Below, piece by piece: positions 53,104 through 63,487 of a DNA stretch of 64,000 nucleotides. The position numbers and the translations under genes were made by a program. A model generated the notes under the pieces. It did no database searches and was not told where the DNA came from. It was given only the letters and a program-made list of their open reading frames with translations. The stretch is from positions 19,588 through 83,587 of the forward strand of contig CAJWFB010000003.1 in the NCBI GenBank assembly GCA_913031645.1. Reading direction: 5' to 3'. This DNA comes from an uncultured Cellvibrionales bacterium (GTDB lineage: Bacteria; Pseudomonadota; Gammaproteobacteria; Pseudomonadales; Porticoccaceae). Every line of letters begins with the position of its first letter. Positions within the stretch are counted from its first letter, which is position 1.

Positions 53104-54045
53104 GTGGCTAGATTAATGATCTTTACTGGAAACGCAAATCCAGACTTGGGTAATGAAATTGCTCGTTCACTGGGTGTTAGTCCGAGCAATGCCCATGTTG
53201 GACTCTTCTCAGATGGCGAGATAAATATTGAGATCCGCGACAATGTGCGCGGTCACGACGTATTTATCGTTCAACCAATCTGTGCACCAACTAACCGAAA
53301 CCTGATGGAATTGGTTCTGATGATTGACGCACTAAGGCGCGCATCAGCCGGCCGCATCACTGCAGTGGTACCCTACTTCGGTTATGCACGCCAAGACAGA
53401 AGAGTACGCTCAGTACGTGTCCCTATCAGTGCCAAAGTAGTTGCGGATATGCTTTCTAACGCTGGGGTCGATCACGTTCTAACTGTCGACTTACACGCCG
53501 AGCAGATTCAAGGATTTTTTAACTGTACGGTAGATAATGTCTACGGGGCGCCTGTTTTGCTCGGTGATATAGAGCGTAGAAACTACGCCGACCTTCAGGT
53601 TGTTTCTCCTGATATTGGTGGTGTGGTCAGAGCCAGAGCAGTTGCCAAACAACTGGGTTGTGATCTGGCCATTATTGATAAACGTCGGCCCTCTGCCAAT
53701 GAGAGCGAAGTAATGAATCTCATTGGTGAAGTTGAAGGGCGAACCTGCGTTCTAGTCGATGATATGGTCGACACCGCAGGCACCTTATGCAAAGCTGCTC
53801 AAGCGCTGAAAGAAAAAGGCGCAACTAAAGTAGTAGCCTATGCAACCCACGCAGTTTTGTCGGGTGCAGCGATAGAAAACATTGACAACTCAGAGCTTGA
53901 TGAATTGGTCGTCACTAACAGTATTCCACTGCGAGATGACGCCAAAAAATGCGATAGAATACGCGTTCTTCCTATTGGTCCTCTTCTCGCTGAATCGATA
54001 CGTCGGATTAGCAACAAAGAATCAATCAGCGCCATGTTTTTATAA
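53104..54045 (+). CDS. prs: Ribose-phosphate pyrophosphokinase
   Basis: Makes PRPP from ribose-5-phosphate and ATP. The GTG at 53104 gives a 313-residue protein starting [15 protein letters not shown], the expected N terminus, with GGGA 8 bases upstream. The same frame is open further upstream into the tRNA, which is not a plausible start. Motifs: [29 protein letters not shown] and the PRPP loop [14 protein letters not shown]. It is followed by rplY after 90 bases. Confidence 0.96.
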   Translation: MARLMIFTGNANPDLGNEIARSLGVSPSNAHVGLFSDGEINIEIRDNVRGHDVFIVQPICAPTNRNLMELVLMIDALRRASAGRITAVVPYFGYARQDRRVRSVRVPISAKVVADMLSNAGVDHVLTVDLHAEQIQGFFNCTVDNVYGAPVLLGDIERRNYADLQVVSPDIGGVVRARAVAKQLGCDLAIIDKRRPSANESEVMNLIGEVEGRTCVLVDDMVDTAGTLCKAAQALKEKGATKVVAYATHAVLSGAAIENIDNSELDELVVTNSIPLRDDAKKCDRIRVLPIGPLLAESIRRISNKESISAMFL

Positions 54046-54135
54046 CAGGGCATGATATAACCGCCTCATAAGAGGCTCTTAAACTCCATTACAGGTCTGG
54101 TCGCGGTCTGCAATGGCATAACTTTGGAGACTATA

Positions 54136-54822
54136 ATGTCTACTGATTTTACATTACATGCGAAAGGTCGCGAAGATACAGGGAAAGGTGCGAGCCGCCG
54201 CCTGCGTCGTCTGGCCGGAGAAATACCTGGAATTGTCTATGGTGGGAAGAAAGATCCTGCCAAACTGACTCTTCTGCACAAAGATGTGGCTAAAGCGCTA
54301 GAAAACGAAGCGTTCTATTCTCACATTGTGTCTTTGGATATCGATGGTTCGTCTGAAGATGTTATTTTGAAAGATGTGCAACGTCACCCCGCTAAGAAGA
54401 TTATCTTACACCTAGATTTTTTGCGTGTTAACAAATCTACTAAGCTGCAAACAAGAGTGCCACTGCACTTTACTAACGAAGATATCTGCGTAGGCGTTAA
54501 AACCGACGGTGGCATAATCGCTCATACCATGACTGATCTGGAGATATTCTGTTTGCCTAAAAACTTGCCTGAGTTCATCGAGGTTGATATGGCTGATATT
54601 GAACTTGGACAGAGTCTCCACATTTCAGATATCAAGCTGCCTAATGGCGTTGAAAGTGTTGCTCTAAGTCATGGTCCTGATCACGACTTATCGGTAGTCA
54701 CGATTAACAAGCCAAAAGCCGTAGTCATTGAAGATACTGCACCTGAGGCGCCTGCAAATGATGCGGATGATGCGGATAATGCCGATGACGCGGATACTTC
54801 AGAGGACGCAGGCGAGGAGTAA
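54136..54822 (+). CDS. rplY: 50S ribosomal protein L25 (general stress protein Ctc form)
   Basis: 5S rRNA-binding ribosomal protein of the long, two-domain Ctc type. ATG 54136 with GGAG 7 bases upstream starts STDFTLHAKGREDTGKGASRR (in part). The N-terminal L25 domain has IPGIVYGG and the C-terminal TL5-like domain follows. The tail is very acidic, built on repeated D-D-A/D-N-A triplets (last about 20 residues). The prs-rplY-pth-ychF order is conserved. Confidence 0.95.
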   Translation: MSTDFTLHAKGREDTGKGASRRLRRLAGEIPGIVYGGKKDPAKLTLLHKDVAKALENEAFYSHIVSLDIDGSSEDVILKDVQRHPAKKIILHLDFLRVNKSTKLQTRVPLHFTNEDICVGVKTDGGIIAHTMTDLEIFCLPKNLPEFIEVDMADIELGQSLHISDIKLPNGVESVALSHGPDHDLSVVTINKPKAVVIEDTAPEAPANDADDADNADDADTSEDAGEE

Positions 54823-54852
54823 TCTTCCCCTGCTGACGAAAAGGCCCTGACA

Positions 54853-55437
54853 TTGGACGCGCCCGTAGAGTTAATCGTAGGGCTGGGAAATCCCGGCTCT
54901 ACCTACCATCGAACGCGCCACAATGCTGGGGCCGACTTCGTATTGGCCCTTGCAAATGCCTGCAACGTAGCCATTAAGCAAGAAGCCAAGTTTTTTGGTG
55001 GTACCGCTTTACTGCAACTAGAGGGGCAATCACTAAGGCTATTGATTCCAAGTACTTTTATGAATCTCAGCGGCAAGTCTGTCGCAGCCATAGCAGGTTT
55101 TTACAAAATACCTACCAACCGTATCTTGATTGCCCACGACGAGCTTGATCTATCACCAGGCACTGCGCGTTTTAAAAAGGGCGGTGGCCATGGTGGCCAC
55201 AACGGATTGAGGGATACTGTTCAGTGCTTGGGTAATAGTAAAGAGTTTGCGCGTCTTCGGATTGGCATCGGTCATCCGGGCAATGCAAAGCAGGTGACTG
55301 ATTACGTTCTAAAGAAAGCGCCTGCCCTAGAGCAAGAACTGATCGACCACAGTATGGATGATGCCATGCGATATCTGCCGTTGGCAGCATCAGGTCAATG
55401 GGAAAAAGCCATGACCGCGCTTCACAGCACAGAATAA
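54853..55437 (+). CDS. pth: Peptidyl-tRNA hydrolase
   Basis: Recycles tRNA from peptidyl-tRNAs dropped by ribosomes. The 194-residue protein has VGLGNPGSTYHRTRHNAGADFV with the catalytic His (in RHNAG), FMNLSGKSV, AHDELDLSPG and GGHGGHNGLRD. The start is TTG 54853 with AAGG about 10 bases upstream; no ATG or GTG fits the conserved N terminus. Located between rplY and ychF. Confidence 0.95.
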   Translation: MDAPVELIVGLGNPGSTYHRTRHNAGADFVLALANACNVAIKQEAKFFGGTALLQLEGQSLRLLIPSTFMNLSGKSVAAIAGFYKIPTNRILIAHDELDLSPGTARFKKGGGHGGHNGLRDTVQCLGNSKEFARLRIGIGHPGNAKQVTDYVLKKAPALEQELIDHSMDDAMRYLPLAASGQWEKAMTALHSTE

Positions 55438-55487
55438 ATTTATAGCTGGCTATTCCAGCTGTCACTACTAGTCACAAGGATTTCATT

Positions 55488-56579
55488 ATGGGTTTTAATT
55501 GCGGCATTGTCGGCCTACCTAACGTTGGCAAATCAACCCTATTTAATGCACTGACCAAAGCGGGCATCAGTGCTGAAAATTTTCCATTTTGCACTATCGA
55601 ACCGAACACAGGTGTGGTGCCTATTCCAGATCCGCGCCAAGACAAAATTTCTGTGATTGTTAAGCCAGAAAAAATAATCCCTACGAGTATGGAGTTTGTT
55701 GATATTGCTGGTTTGGTCGCCGGTGCCTCTAAAGGCGAAGGTTTGGGCAATCAATTTTTAGCCAATATTCGGGAAACTGATGCTATTGCGCATGTTGTGC
55801 GTTGCTTTGATGATGAAAATGTCATTCATGTTGACGGTAAAATAAGCCCTGTAGACGATATTGACGTTATCAATACGGAACTGGCGCTGGCTGATCTTGA
55901 GAGTGTCGAAAAGGCGCTACAGCGCGTTGCAAAGTCAGCCAAAGGTAAAGACAAAGACTCAATCGCGCTGCAGATAGTGCTGGAAAAGATTCTTCCTCAT
56001 CTCAATGAAGCAAAACCACTGCGCTCGTTTAAACTGAGTGACGACGAACTAAAGCTACTGAGACCTCTTAGCCCATTAACACTCAAGCCGACCATGTATA
56101 TTGCAAATGTCGACGAGGAAGGCTTTGAAAATAATCCCTATCTAGATTCAGTGATTACCATCGCCGAGAGCGAAGGTGCCATCGTGGTACCTATCTGCAA
56201 CAAGTTAGAAGCTGAAATAGGCGAGCTTGAAGACGATGAGCGCGATGAGTTTTTGCAAGAACTAGGTATGGAGGAGCCCGGTTTAAACCGTGTTATTAGA
56301 GCCGGTTACACCCTGCTAGGCCTTCAGACTTACTTTACCGCAGGCGTTAAAGAAGTGCGCGCTTGGACAATCCCTGTGGGGGCAACCGCGCCTCAATCTG
56401 CCGGCAAGATTCACACCGATTTTGAGAAGGGCTTTATTCGCGCAGAGATCGTCGGTTACGACGACTATATCGAGGGTAACGGCGAGCAAGGCGCAAAAGA
56501 TGCAGGAAAATGGCGTCTCGAAGGCAAAGACTATATCGTTAAAGACGGTGATATTATTCACTTCCGCTTCAATGTTTAG
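55488..56579 (+). CDS. ychF: Redox-regulated ATPase YchF (OLA1 family)
   Basis: Obg-related NTPase that prefers ATP and binds ribosomes. The 363-residue protein has G1 [18 protein letters not shown], the [20 protein letters not shown] block, the NVDE G4-like motif (NxxE in place of NKxD) and a C-terminal TGS domain ([29 protein letters not shown]). Length is standard. It follows pth by 50 bases. Confidence 0.97.
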   Translation: MGFNCGIVGLPNVGKSTLFNALTKAGISAENFPFCTIEPNTGVVPIPDPRQDKISVIVKPEKIIPTSMEFVDIAGLVAGASKGEGLGNQFLANIRETDAIAHVVRCFDDENVIHVDGKISPVDDIDVINTELALADLESVEKALQRVAKSAKGKDKDSIALQIVLEKILPHLNEAKPLRSFKLSDDELKLLRPLSPLTLKPTMYIANVDEEGFENNPYLDSVITIAESEGAIVVPICNKLEAEIGELEDDERDEFLQELGMEEPGLNRVIRAGYTLLGLQTYFTAGVKEVRAWTIPVGATAPQSAGKIHTDFEKGFIRAEIVGYDDYIEGNGEQGAKDAGKWRLEGKDYIVKDGDIIHFRFNV

Positions 56580-56585
56580 TCCCTT

Positions 56586-57500
56586 GTGAATATCCTGTCT
56601 GGGCGCGGGAAGTTCGGCTTATTTTTAGCCACTTGCACCGCCTTTATGTGGGGAGTACTGCCAATTGCACTAAAGGGGGTACTTACTACGCTGGACCCCA
56701 TGACCACCACCTTTTTCCGGTATTTTATTGCCGCGGTATTAATTACTCCGTTTCTATTAATCCGTGAAAAACTGGTTAATCGGCACAAGTTTCGATCAGT
56801 GAAGCTAAACCTTCAACTGCTATTAGCGGGGTTATTACTGGTATGTAATTACGCCCTCTATATTTTTGGCCTTGAACGCACCACACCAGAGGCCGCGCAA
56901 CTCATGATGCAGGTTGCACCAGTGATGTTGCTGCTGGCCGGCGTAGTGGTCTTCAAAGAACGTTTCTCAATCCTTCAATGGTTGGGTTTTGTCATCTTTG
57001 TATTGGGTTTGTTGATGTTTTTCAGCCCTCGATTTGCAGACATCTTTGTATCTCTCAGTGATTACGGTATTGGATTGCTGATGCTGGCCACTGCCGCAAC
57101 CACCTGGGTGGGTTATGCCATTATCCAGAAATTCCTTATCAAAGAATTTAATCCCGAAGAGACCATGCTCGTGTTTTACTGGATTGGCGCTATGGCCTTC
57201 TTGCCTTTTTCTAGCTTCGATACACTTTCTGAACTCACAGCTATTCAATGGTCTTTACTGGCCTTCTGCGGGCTTAATACACTCGTCGCCTACGGTTGTT
57301 TCTCAGAGGCCCTGGCCCACATTGAAGCCTCTAGAGTCAGTGCAGTCATTGCCCTCACACCCTTAGTCACTCTGGTTGCGGTGCAGTCAATACCAATGCC
57401 CGGCATAGTGGCTGAGTCCCTGCAGACCATCACCATACTTGGAGCAATTTTTGTGGTAATTGGGTCGATTATGACCGCGACACTGAAAGGTCGCGGGTGA
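56586..57500 (+). CDS. EamA-family (DMT superfamily) transporter
   Basis: A 304-residue inner-membrane protein with ten hydrophobic segments in two EamA repeats. The repeats begin near LATCTAFMWGVLPIALKGVL and GIGLLMLATAATTWVGYAII. Such proteins export amino acids or other metabolites; the substrate is not apparent. The GTG start is 6 bases after the ychF stop. It is convergent with ilvY. Confidence 0.88.
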   Translation: MNILSGRGKFGLFLATCTAFMWGVLPIALKGVLTTLDPMTTTFFRYFIAAVLITPFLLIREKLVNRHKFRSVKLNLQLLLAGLLLVCNYALYIFGLERTTPEAAQLMMQVAPVMLLLAGVVVFKERFSILQWLGFVIFVLGLLMFFSPRFADIFVSLSDYGIGLLMLATAATTWVGYAIIQKFLIKEFNPEETMLVFYWIGAMAFLPFSSFDTLSELTAIQWSLLAFCGLNTLVAYGCFSEALAHIEASRVSAVIALTPLVTLVAVQSIPMPGIVAESLQTITILGAIFVVIGSIMTATLKGRG

Positions 57501-57511
57501 GCGTCATTAGT

Positions 57512-58417
57512 TTATAGTGAATTCAGCGTTACACTAGGACTCTGTGGCACCATGCTTAGAAACGCTGAGATCACAGGGTCTTCTAGATTGCGTTTAAAAC
57601 AGCAAAGCCCCAAATCAAAGGGGGCAATTTGCGTATCTGGTAACAGCTCCACTAGATCTTTTACCGGACTATTATCGGCCACCACAATAGGCGACAAACC
57701 TATACCAAAGCCCAAGGCCACCATACTCACCAACGCCTCTTGCCCCGACACCTGAGCATACACATTGGGCCGCCCCGCGTGTTTATGCTTAAACCACTGT
57801 TCAAAGCGTTTTCTGGCAACCCCGTGTTCAGGCAGAATAATGGGCACATTTGCCCAATCTACGCTGTCCGCCTGAAGTGCTTTTTTCACCACACCGTTTA
57901 TCTTGGGCGTCGCAATACCGAGGGGCACAGTCGCTATGTTCTGAAAATGAATGCTACTGGAGAGATCATCCGATTTCGCTGCTATGGCAAGGTCAACACC
58001 TTGATTCTTAATTTGATCAATACCATCCGCCGCATCTCCGGTATCAAGATAAATATCTACATTGGGGTGTGCTTGCCTAAACTTCTCCAACAGCGGTGGT
58101 AAATAGGCATAGGATGCCGTCACAGAGCAATAGATATTCAGCGACCCCGACAATTTCTTCTGCGTCTGGTTAAGTGACTGCTTGAGCAATTCAAGCTGAT
58201 CTATTTGCTGCTCAACATAGGTTAAAAACTGCTGGCCTTCCTTGGTCAAAATCACTGACCGATTATCACGAATTAGCAACTGACTACCCAACTGCTCTTC
58301 GAGCCTTTGAATGGCTCGGCTCAAGGTGGACGGGCTAATGTGGTTTGCCGCCGCAGTTTTGCCGAAGTGCAAACTGCCCGCAAGGTGTTGAAACAAACTC
58401 ATTGATCGAATATCCAT
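57512..58417 (-). CDS. ilvY: LysR-type regulator IlvY
   Basis: LysR-family activator of the divergent ilvC gene. In E. coli IlvY responds to acetolactate or acetohydroxybutyrate. The 301-residue protein has the N-terminal helix-turn-helix (FGKTAAANHISPSTLSRAIQRLEEQLG, in part) and a substrate-binding domain with LYCSVTASYAYLPPLLEKFR (the IlvY-typical 'Y-C-S-V-T-A-S-Y'). Its position divergent from ilvC with a 169-base gap supports the name. The operators lie presumably in that gap. Confidence 0.88.
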   Translation of the reverse strand: MDIRSMSLFQHLAGSLHFGKTAAANHISPSTLSRAIQRLEEQLGSQLLIRDNRSVILTKEGQQFLTYVEQQIDQLELLKQSLNQTQKKLSGSLNIYCSVTASYAYLPPLLEKFRQAHPNVDIYLDTGDAADGIDQIKNQGVDLAIAAKSDDLSSSIHFQNIATVPLGIATPKINGVVKKALQADSVDWANVPIILPEHGVARKRFEQWFKHKHAGRPNVYAQVSGQEALVSMVALGFGIGLSPIVVADNSPVKDLVELLPDTQIAPFDLGLCCFKRNLEDPVISAFLSMVPQSPSVTLNSL

Positions 58418-58586
58418 ACCTAATGGTACGCAATACCTATGGTTATTGCAAAATATGCAACGTCATGTTGTATACATATCGTTTTAAGCAACGCTATTTT
58501 TTAGTTACACTGCGGATCGATAGGCCAATGCGCCTGACATGAACACACTTGAACAAACAACCGCACAGCGGTTACTGGAGAACACA

Positions 58587-60074
58587 ATGGCTAACTATTT
58601 CAATACTCTCAGTCTCAGCAGCAAACTGAGTCAGCTGGGCAAATGTCGCTTTATGGATCGCAGTGAATTTACCGATGGTTGCGACCTTATTAAAGACTGG
58701 AACATCGTCATTATTGGTTGCGGTGCTCAGGGCCTAAACCAAGGCCTCAACATGCGCGACTCAGGACTCAACATTTCCTACGCTCTGCGCGCTCAGGCTA
58801 TTGCCGAGAAACGTCAGTCTTATCTTTGGGCCTCTGAGAATGGCTTTAACGTGGGCACTGCCGAGGAACTGGTCCCAGCCGCTGACTTGGTCCTCAACTT
58901 AACTCCAGACAAACAGCACACAGCCGCAGTCACCTCGGTGATGCCACTAATGAAGCAAGACGCGACGCTGGCCTACTCTCACGGCTTTAATATTGTCGAA
59001 GAAGGCATGCAGATTCGCCCAGACCTCACCGTCATTATGGTTGCCCCCAAGTGTCCCGGTACTGAAGTGCGCGAAGAGTACAAGCGCGGCTTTGGCGTAC
59101 CCACACTGATTGCTGTACACCCAGAAAATGACCCTAGAGGCAACGGCCATGCCATTGCTAAGGCCTATGCCTCTGCTACCGGTGGTGACCGTGCCGGTGT
59201 ACTGGAATCCTCTTTTATTGCCGAAGTTAAGTCTGACTTAATGGGCGAGCAAACTATTCTGTGTGGCATGTTGCAAACCGGTGCCATCTTGGGCCATCAA
59301 CAACTCCTCAACCTAGGTGTTGATGCAGCCTATGCACGCAAGTTAATTCAGTACGGCTGGGAAACAGTCACTGAAGGACTTAAGCATGGCGGTATTACCA
59401 ATATGATGGATCGTTTAAGCAACCCTGCCAAAATAAAAGCTTTCGATATGGCAGAAGAGCTGAAAGTTATCTTGGCGCCGTTGTTCCAAAAGCACATGGA
59501 CGACATTATTGAAGGTGAGTTCTCTCGCACCATGATGGTTGACTGGGGTAACGATGATGCCAACCTTTTAACGTGGCGCTCCCAAACCGCAGACACTAGC
59601 TTTGAGCAAGCCGCAGATTGTGATATCGAAATAACTGAGCAAGAGTACTATGACAAAGGTATTTATTTGGTCGCCATGATCAAAGCTGGCGTTGAGCTAG
59701 CCTTTGACACAATGGTTGCCTCAGGCATTATCGAAGAATCTGCCTACTACGAGTCACTGCATGAAACGCCATTAATCGCCAACTGCATTGCTCGTAATAA
59801 GTTGTACGAAATGAACGTGGTGATCTCTGATACTGCCGAATACGGCAACTACCTGTTTACTCATGCTGCAGTGCCACTACTCCAAGCACACGCCGATGCA
59901 CTAACCTTAGAAGACCTAGGCGGCGGTTTAACCGACCCCTCAAATGCCGTAGACAACATTCGTTTAATTGAAGTCAACGATGCCATTCGCGACCACGATG
60001 TAGAAATTATTGGTCACGAGCTGCGCGGGTACATGACAGACATGAAACGCATTGTAGAATCAGATAACGCCTAA
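58587..60074 (+). CDS. ilvC: Ketol-acid reductoisomerase, class II (long form)
   Basis: NADPH-dependent second step of isoleucine/valine synthesis. ATG 58587 with GGAG 6 bases upstream gives 495 residues beginning ANYFNTLSL...LGKCRFM, close to E. coli IlvC. This is the long class II enzyme with two C-terminal knotted domains, not the about 338-residue class I form of Pseudomonas. Motifs: [18 protein letters not shown] (NADPH site), [20 protein letters not shown] and [11 protein letters not shown]. It is controlled by divergent ilvY and closed by an intrinsic terminator. Its product path supplies ketoisovalerate for PanB. Confidence 0.96.
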   Translation: MANYFNTLSLSSKLSQLGKCRFMDRSEFTDGCDLIKDWNIVIIGCGAQGLNQGLNMRDSGLNISYALRAQAIAEKRQSYLWASENGFNVGTAEELVPAADLVLNLTPDKQHTAAVTSVMPLMKQDATLAYSHGFNIVEEGMQIRPDLTVIMVAPKCPGTEVREEYKRGFGVPTLIAVHPENDPRGNGHAIAKAYASATGGDRAGVLESSFIAEVKSDLMGEQTILCGMLQTGAILGHQQLLNLGVDAAYARKLIQYGWETVTEGLKHGGITNMMDRLSNPAKIKAFDMAEELKVILAPLFQKHMDDIIEGEFSRTMMVDWGNDDANLLTWRSQTADTSFEQAADCDIEITEQEYYDKGIYLVAMIKAGVELAFDTMVASGIIEESAYYESLHETPLIANCIARNKLYEMNVVISDTAEYGNYLFTHAAVPLLQAHADALTLEDLGGGLTDPSNAVDNIRLIEVNDAIRDHDVEIIGHELRGYMTDMKRIVESDNA

Positions 60075-60082
60075 TAGTGAGT

Positions 60083-60100
60083 GGTCGCTATCTGGCGACC
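60083..60100 (+). promoter_or_regulatory. Stem-loop directly after ilvC
   Basis: GGTCGC (60083-60088) pairs with GCGACC (60095-60100) around a six-base loop, beginning 8 bases past the ilvC stop. It has no T-tract and precedes the main terminator. It may protect the mRNA end. Confidence 0.5.
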
Positions 60101-60110
60101 CATAGATACA

Positions 60111-60148
60111 AAAAAGCCCGGCTACTGTTTAAGTGGACGGGCTTTTTT
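60111..60148. terminator. Bidirectional intrinsic terminator between ilvC and thiolase gene
   Basis: A-run plus GCCCG (60111-60120) pairs with CGGGC plus T-run (60138-60148), with a 17-base loop. A and T runs on both sides allow termination in both directions, serving ilvC and the convergent thiolase gene. Confidence 0.85.
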
Positions 60149-60180
60149 AATTACTGTAGCGTGATCCAGTAATGTTTCTA

Positions 60181-61362
60181 TTAAGAGTTAATCTCAAACA
60201 ATCCTGCTGCACCCATGCCGCCACCAATACACATGGTAACAACACCATACTTAGCTTTACGGCGACGGCCTTCAATTAACAGGTGCCCAACCATGCGTGA
60301 ACCTGACATGCCGAACGGGTGACCAATAGAGATTGAACCACCATTCACATTCAGCTTGTCCATTGGGATACCTAGAGTGTCCCGGCTGTAAATCACCTGA
60401 CTGGCAAATGCTTCGTTTAGCTCCCACAGATCGATATCGTCTACAGTGAGGCCAGCTGCCTTGAGCAACTTAGGTACAGCCACAACAGGACCAATCCCCA
60501 TTTCATCTGGCTCACAACCACCAACGGCAAAACCGCGGAAGGTACCGAGAATGTCTAAACCACGTCGCTCAGCTTCAGAGCGCTCCATTATCACCTGTGC
60601 AGAAGACCCATCAGACAGCTGAGAGGCATTACCCGCAGTAATGAAGTTGCCTTCACCCATAATAGGTGCGAGGCTCGCCAACCCTTCAATGGTCGTGGAC
60701 GGACGGTTACAGTCGTCTCGTTCAGCTACAGCAGCTTGCTCGGTGATTTCTCCCGTTTCTCTGTTCTTTACTTTCATGATGGTATTCATGGCAACAATTT
60801 CGTCGTCAAACTTGCCGGACTCTTGTCCTGCAGCTGTGCGCTGCTGGCTGATCAGTGAGTACTCGTCCTGCGCTTCACGGGAAATACTGTAACGATCAGC
60901 AACAATATCAGCTGTCTTGATCATTGGGTACCACAAGCCGGGGTACTTGCCATATAGCTCAGGCTCAACCGTCTCATGGGGATCACTAGTACCCGGGATT
61001 GAGATGCTTTCAACACCCCCAGTTACCATAATATCCACGCCTTCAGCGATAATACGCCCTGCGCCCATAGCCAGTGACTGCAAGCCAGATGAACAAAAGC
61101 GGTTAATAGTCGTGCCTGATGTAGTGACGGGGCAACCCGCGGAAAGCGCAGCGTTGCGGCCAATGTTCATACCAGTAGTACCGGCATGTGCAGCGTTACC
61201 TAAGATGACATCATCCACTTCAGCGGGGTCAATTCCGGCGCGCGCTATAGCATGCTGAATTGAATGAGCCGCTAACTTCACTCCATGAGTATTGTTAAAT
61301 GCGCCTCGAGCTGCCTTGGTTAAGGCTGTTCGCGCTGTGGATACGATTACTGCTTCTCTCAT
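60181..61362 (-). CDS. Acetyl-CoA C-acyltransferase (thiolase, second)
   Basis: A 393-residue thiolase of the degradative type. The nucleophilic Cys is about residue 90 in [19 protein letters not shown] follows, and NEAFASQV, the histidine of [16 protein letters not shown] and the C-terminal [10 protein letters not shown] are present. It lacks an adjacent FadB-like partner, so its role in beta-oxidation of a particular acyl-CoA is unclear. It is clearly different from the AtoB-like enzyme at 8960. It lies upstream of the ilvC terminator on the opposite strand. Confidence 0.92.
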   Translation of the reverse strand: MREAVIVSTARTALTKAARGAFNNTHGVKLAAHSIQHAIARAGIDPAEVDDVILGNAAHAGTTGMNIGRNAALSAGCPVTTSGTTINRFCSSGLQSLAMGAGRIIAEGVDIMVTGGVESISIPGTSDPHETVEPELYGKYPGLWYPMIKTADIVADRYSISREAQDEYSLISQQRTAAGQESGKFDDEIVAMNTIMKVKNRETGEITEQAAVAERDDCNRPSTTIEGLASLAPIMGEGNFITAGNASQLSDGSSAQVIMERSEAERRGLDILGTFRGFAVGGCEPDEMGIGPVVAVPKLLKAAGLTVDDIDLWELNEAFASQVIYSRDTLGIPMDKLNVNGGSISIGHPFGMSGSRMVGHLLIEGRRRKAKYGVVTMCIGGGMGAAGLFEINS

Positions 61363-61488
61363 TATTCTGTCCTCTGTCGGTCTGCTGAATGTTAGATTTG
61401 TTGATAGGTATTATTACCGCTTAGCGCCACTTTTAACAGAGTCTAATAATGACTATTCAGTACCCACCTAGTGTGGTGCTGCGGGTCA

Positions 61489-63105
61489 TTATTTTTCGTC
61501 AGTGACGAGGGTTTTAACTAGCGATACCGCCATGAGTGCCATGACAATAGAAAACGGCAACGCACCAATAATCATGACTGAGCGCAATGCATCCATTCCA
61601 CCGGCGGCCAAGAGCACACCGATCAATATTGCAAACAAGGTTCCCCAAATGACCACATGTTTGGTTTGTTTTTGACTCTGATCACCCCCTGAAGCGAGCG
61701 TATTAATAATCAAAATGCCTGAATCGGCTGAGGTGACTAAAAACGTTAGTAGCAACACCACGATAACCAGTGAAAGACCAACCGCCAGTTCAGGGGTGAG
61801 AATTAAATTAATGGTCTCAAACAATTGTGCCGAAATGTCCGCGTTGACAATAGCACCCTGAGCAATACCTGAAACCTCAAGGTCAATGGCCGTTGCACCA
61901 ATGAAGGCAAACCACACTAGACAAATTAATGACGGAATAATCATCGCCCCAATAACATATTCGCGAATGGTTCTTCCGCGAGAAACCCGTGCTAAAAACA
62001 GCCCCACAAAGGGAGCAAAGGCAATCCACCAGGCCCAGTAGAAAATACTCCAGGACGCTTGCCAGCTTTCAAGAGCCACTGATGTTTCTGTGCCTGCTGC
62101 CTGCCATACCGTGGTAGACATTGCCGGGAGCGCAATTAAGTAATCCCAGATAGTGTAAAAAAATGTTTGTAGCGCAAAAAAGGTGGCGCCAAACAGAACA
62201 AAAAACGCGATTAAGAAGACTGATAGACCCATGTTAATGTTAGACAGCCACTTAATACCCTTCTGCAAACCAGACATTGCCGATAAACAGGACGCACTGA
62301 TAATTAAAATTAGGCCCATTAACTGCGCTAGCAAGGTCGGCTTGCCGCCCACACCCACCAACCAATCAGCACCGCTAATATTAAACAAGCCAGAGGCAAA
62401 CTGAGACACTCCATAACCAATGGTGACACTCAAACCAACAATGGTGGCGAGAATGGCCACAATGTCCACCACATGACCAAAACCTCCCGACATAGCCCGG
62501 CCAAACAGTGGCTGCAATGCACTTCGAATGGTCAGCGGTAAACCGCGATTATAAGACAGATAACCCAAGGAAATACCCACCACGCCATAACAGGCCCAAG
62601 GAGTTAGACCATAGTGCAACATGGCCCACTTATAGGCATTGCGCACATTATCTTCATCTAGTCCGGTTGTCAGGCCTTTAATGGTGTCAGGGTTGTTCGC
62701 AAAATGGAAAATCGGCTCAGCGGTTGAGTAGGTCAACATGCCTATGCCGATACCGGCGCCAAACATCATAGACAGCCAAGTAAACATGGAAAACTCTGGC
62801 GCATCTCCCGCTTGCCCCAATTTTACATGCGCGGTTCGCGGCCAAATGCCAAGGGTTAAACAGACAATGGTATAAAAGGCAGTAACATAGACGTACCAAC
62901 CACCAAAATTTTGTGTCGACCAAGTTTGAACATCCAGCAAGACTTGACCCGCTGCAGAGGGCGACAAACCCACCCATAAAATGAGCGCCGCCACTAGAAT
63001 TTTTGGCATCAATGCCACAACCGGGTTAAAGCCTTGATAAAAACCTGAAGGTCTAGTGGTAATTGTTACCGCTTCACTCTGATCATTAGCGTTTATTTGA
63101 ACCAA
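61489..63105 (-). CDS. BCCT-family betaine/carnitine/choline transporter
   Basis: Na+- or H+-coupled transporter of quaternary amines such as glycine betaine, used for osmoprotection or as a carbon source. The 538-residue protein has 12 membrane segments. It carries the Gly-rich stretch GAGIGIGMLTYSTAEPIFHF and the BCCT signature YWAWWIAFAPFVGLFLARVSRGRTIREY (in part). The start is TTG 63105 with GGGGAG 8 bases upstream. The leader on the minus strand is A-rich (63143-63175). The C-terminal tail is short, so osmosensing like BetP is unlikely. Confidence 0.94.
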   Translation of the reverse strand: MVQINANDQSEAVTITTRPSGFYQGFNPVVALMPKILVAALILWVGLSPSAAGQVLLDVQTWSTQNFGGWYVYVTAFYTIVCLTLGIWPRTAHVKLGQAGDAPEFSMFTWLSMMFGAGIGIGMLTYSTAEPIFHFANNPDTIKGLTTGLDEDNVRNAYKWAMLHYGLTPWACYGVVGISLGYLSYNRGLPLTIRSALQPLFGRAMSGGFGHVVDIVAILATIVGLSVTIGYGVSQFASGLFNISGADWLVGVGGKPTLLAQLMGLILIISASCLSAMSGLQKGIKWLSNINMGLSVFLIAFFVLFGATFFALQTFFYTIWDYLIALPAMSTTVWQAAGTETSVALESWQASWSIFYWAWWIAFAPFVGLFLARVSRGRTIREYVIGAMIIPSLICLVWFAFIGATAIDLEVSGIAQGAIVNADISAQLFETINLILTPELAVGLSLVIVVLLLTFLVTSADSGILIINTLASGGDQSQKQTKHVVIWGTLFAILIGVLLAAGGMDALRSVMIIGALPFSIVMALMAVSLVKTLVTDEK

Positions 63106-63270
63106 AATTTATACTCCCCAATAGTGACCATTGGCTGCTATTGTTACGTTCATTTATTTTTTTATTTGTTTCAATTCGATGCTACACCCATACATTCTGT
63201 TGGCAACACTTGAGCGAACACCACCGTCCGGTAAGGTATCCTATTGTACTCCCTTTATGAGAGCAACGAA

Positions 63271-63362
63271 TTAACCGAAAAAGGTGTCGATGAGACTTGA
63301 CTCAGCGCCGCGGCAAGTGTAACTTCTCGCCTCCAAAATGGCCGGTCACTTTTTCGGTTAAC
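63271..63362. repeat. 92-bp element bounded by 13-bp inverted repeats, upstream of tRNA-Met
   Basis: TTAACCGAAAAAG (63271-63283) is repeated inverted as CTTTTTCGGTTAA (63350-63362), ending 6 bases before the tRNA. An inner ACTTG/CAAGT pair and the palindrome GCCGCGGC add further structure. The 263 bases between the BCCT gene and the tRNA hold no convincing gene or strong promoter. It could be a folded leader of the tRNA transcript or a tiny mobile-element remnant. Confidence 0.7.
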
Positions 63363-63368
63363 ACCTAT

Positions 63369-63445
63369 GGCTACGTAGCTCAGCTGGTTAGAGCACAGCA
63401 TTCATAATGCTGGGGTCGGTGGTTCAAGTCCACCCGTAGCTACCA
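63369..63445 (+). tRNA. tRNA-Met (anticodon CAT)
   Basis: A 77-base cloverleaf with encoded CCA. The acceptor arm GGCTACG pairs with CGTAGCT, with one G-T pair, then ACCA; the D arm is GCTCAGCTGGTTAGAGC; the anticodon arm is CAGCA-TTCATAA-TGCTG; the T arm is GGTGGTTCAAGTCCACC. The paired first acceptor base indicates an elongator-type tRNA. Elongator Met is most likely; a lysidine-modified Ile-CAT reading cannot be fully excluded by anticodon alone. Confidence 0.93.
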
Positions 63446-63487
63446 TCTCTTTTTGTTACCTTCTTCTCTAAACTAACGCAGCCAAGC

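Noticed and set aside
54757-54815. Short repeats at the end of rplY as a possible regulatory or CRISPR-like array
   Set aside because: They are degenerate GAT/GCN codons for an acidic Asp/Ala tail, in frame and with no spacer structure.
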